The notes under the pieces are model-generated. The model was not told where the DNA came from and did not search any database. It saw nothing but the letters and a program-made list of their open reading frames with translations. Source: Pseudomonadota bacterium (GTDB taxonomy: Bacteria; Pseudomonadota; Alphaproteobacteria; Caulobacterales; Caulobacteraceae). From it: DNA of 64,000 bases. The stretch spans positions 70,803 through 134,802 of the forward strand of contig JAEZEZ010000035.1 of NCBI GenBank assembly GCA_023432855.1, given 5' to 3'. Positions 62,974 through 64,000 of this stretch are shown here, one piece after another. How positions within the stretch are numbered: position 1 is the stretch's first letter; each line of letters opens with the position of its first letter. Both the position numbers and the translations under genes were made by a program.

Positions 62974-63006
62974 ACGTAGTCAGCCACGATCAGATTACAT
63001 CTAGGC

Positions 63007-63945
63007 TCAGAGCCCCGCTCCCTCGTCCAGGCCCAGCGCCAGGTTGAGGTTCTGTACGGCGGCGCCCGAGGCCCCCTTGCCGAGGTTGTCCAGCAGGGCC
63101 ACCAATCTTGCTTGCCCTGACCGCTCGTCGCCGAAAACGAACAGCTTCATCCGGTTTGTGCCGTTAAGGCCTTCGGGGTCCAGGCTCGGCGTCGCTGCAG
63201 CCTCCGTCCGTGAAGCGACTTCGACGAAGCGCTCGCCCACATAGGCTTCGGCGAGGGCGTCGTGGACGTCCGCAAGACGCGGCGAATTAGGCATGGCTTC
63301 GAGCTGCAGCGGAACCTCGACCAGCATGCCCTGGGCGTATCGGCCAACCGCGGGCGCAAACAGTGGCGGGCGCGCAAGCCCGGTGTGCGCCTGCATTTCG
63401 GGCAAATGCTTGTGCCCGAGAGCCGTAGCGTAGATCCGGAAGGCGTCATCCGTTCCGCCCTGCTCGAACTCGGCGATCATGGCCTTGCCGCCACCGGTGT
63501 AGCCGCTGACGGCGTTGACGGTCACCGGCCAATCGGCGGGAAGAACACCCTCATCCACAAGTGGCCGCACCAGGCCGATGAAGCCTGTCGGATAGCAACC
63601 CGGGTTCGCAACCCTCCTGGACTCGCGCAGGATCTCCCGCTGACTGCCCCTGGCCAATTCCGGAAAGCCGTAGGCCCAGCCATCGGCTGTGCGGTAGGCG
63701 GTGGAGGCGTCGATCACCCGGGTTGTGGTGTTGTCGATCATGCCGACCGCCTCGCGCGATGCGTCGTCAGGCAGGCAGAGGATCACGGCGTCGGCCGCGT
63801 TCAGCAACTCCGCCCGCGCGGCAGGATCCTTGCGGCGTTCGGCATCGATCGAGATCAGCCGGATGTCCGATCGCGCGATGAGGCGTTCGCGGATCTGGAG
63901 CCCGGTCGTGCCTGCCTCGCCGTCGATGAAGACCGTATGCGCCAT
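63007..63945 (-). CDS. argC: N-acetyl-gamma-glutamyl-phosphate reductase, type 2
   Basis: Third step of arginine synthesis, NADPH-dependent. The 312-residue length fits the short type 2 Arg[19 protein letters not shown] binds the nucleotide, the catalytic Cys117 lies in [19 protein letters not shown], and [14 protein letters not shown] and [10 protein letters not shown] follow. In relatives it lies after the ribosomal genes rplM-rpsI, which would be beyond the window edge. Confidence 0.97.
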   Translation of the reverse strand: MAHTVFIDGEAGTTGLQIRERLIARSDIRLISIDAERRKDPAARAELLNAADAVILCLPDDASREAVGMIDNTTTRVIDASTAYRTADGWAYGFPELARGSQREILRESRRVANPGCYPTGFIGLVRPLVDEGVLPADWPVTVNAVSGYTGGGKAMIAEFEQGGTDDAFRIYATALGHKHLPEMQAHTGLARPPLFAPAVGRYAQGMLVEVPLQLEAMPNSPRLADVHDALAEAYVGERFVEVASRTEAAATPSLDPEGLNGTNRMKLFVFGDERSGQARLVALLDNLGKGASGAAVQNLNLALGLDEGAGL

Positions 63946-63980
63946 GAACGGGATCCTTGCTGGCCCAAACAGGAAACGGG

Positions 63981-64000
63981 CGCTTCGGTTTCCCGAAGCG
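63981..64000 (-). terminator. GAAA-tetraloop hairpin at the window end
   Basis: On the minus strand, CGCTTCGG-GAAA-CCGAAGCG folds into a perfect 8-base-pair stem capped by a GNRA loop. It lies 36 bases before argC, so it probably ends or protects the transcript of the gene beyond the window. Confidence 0.6.

Overview
The window is high-GC, gene-dense DNA with no gap above 300 bases. It looks like the chromosome of an alphaproteobacterium of the Caulobacterales. The evidence is a set of familiar neighbourhoods: ispDF-dusB-ntrYX-hfq-hflX, tmk-holB-tatD-metallo-hydrolase, sdhE-mfd next to recG, glpX-recJ, a double cold-shock-domain protein beside a DUF192 protein, and above all a PopA-type REC-REC-GGDEF protein. 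The genus cannot be fixed from sequence inspection alone. No phage, transposase, integrase, CRISPR array or rRNA was seen. Four tRNA genes are present: Ser-UGA on the + strand, and Arg-UCU, Pro-UGG and Glu-UUC on the - strand.

Layout. 1-9.6 kb: ispDF (cut by the window edge), dusB, the NtrYX two-component pair, a D-amino acid transaminase, a lower-GC exported helical protein, hfq and hflX. 9.6-17.4 kb: mazG, a GPH-type transporter, a DUF418 membrane protein, then a small D-amino-acid-flavoured group (VanY-like peptidase, DUF2200 protein, LysR regulator, and a flavoprotein that appears to be a circularly permuted D-amino acid oxidase) and a TMEM175-like channel. 17.4-21.4 kb: the operon rlpA-like, tmk, holB, tatD, metallo-hydrolase, followed by tRNA-Ser. 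21.5-29.8 kb: copper resistance copAB, a DUF3137 membrane protein, small secreted proteins, an esterase, an EF-hand protein and a divergent response regulator/histidine kinase pair. 29.8-33.4 kb: the bacterial end-joining pair ligD and ku. 33.4-44.7 kb: a secreted orphan, a TusA-like protein, a BrkB-type membrane protein, popA, mfd, sdhE, recG, a DUF3089 hydrolase lacking its nucleophile, and kdsA. 44.7-53.8 kb: photolyase, a cyclopropane fatty acid synthase-like enzyme, a rhodanese, a four-gene polar amino acid ABC transporter (aapJQMP) and cystathionine beta-lyase. 53.8-64 kb: TPR-sulfotransferase, tRNAs, a complex I accessory subunit, DUF192, double-CSD protein, recJ, glpX, a lipoprotein, phaC, msrB and argC.

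Functional themes are DNA repair (mfd, recG, recJ, ligD/ku, photolyase), nitrogen and amino acid handling (ntrYX, aap, dat, permuted oxidase, argC, metC), copper detoxification, and cell-cycle/c-di-GMP control (popA).

The strongest unusual observation is the flavoprotein at 15431-16576. Segments that lie at the C-terminus of D-amino acid oxidases (GLRP, HNYGHGG) sit in front of the FAD-binding GAGVAG motif, behind an export signal. Other points worth a second look are a P-loop Ser-to-Ala change in HflX, the missing GAFTGA loop in NtrX together with absence of ntrBC from its usual place, loss of the nucleophile serine in the DUF3089 protein, and a clear inverted-repeat operator candidate between the EF-hand gene and the response regulator.
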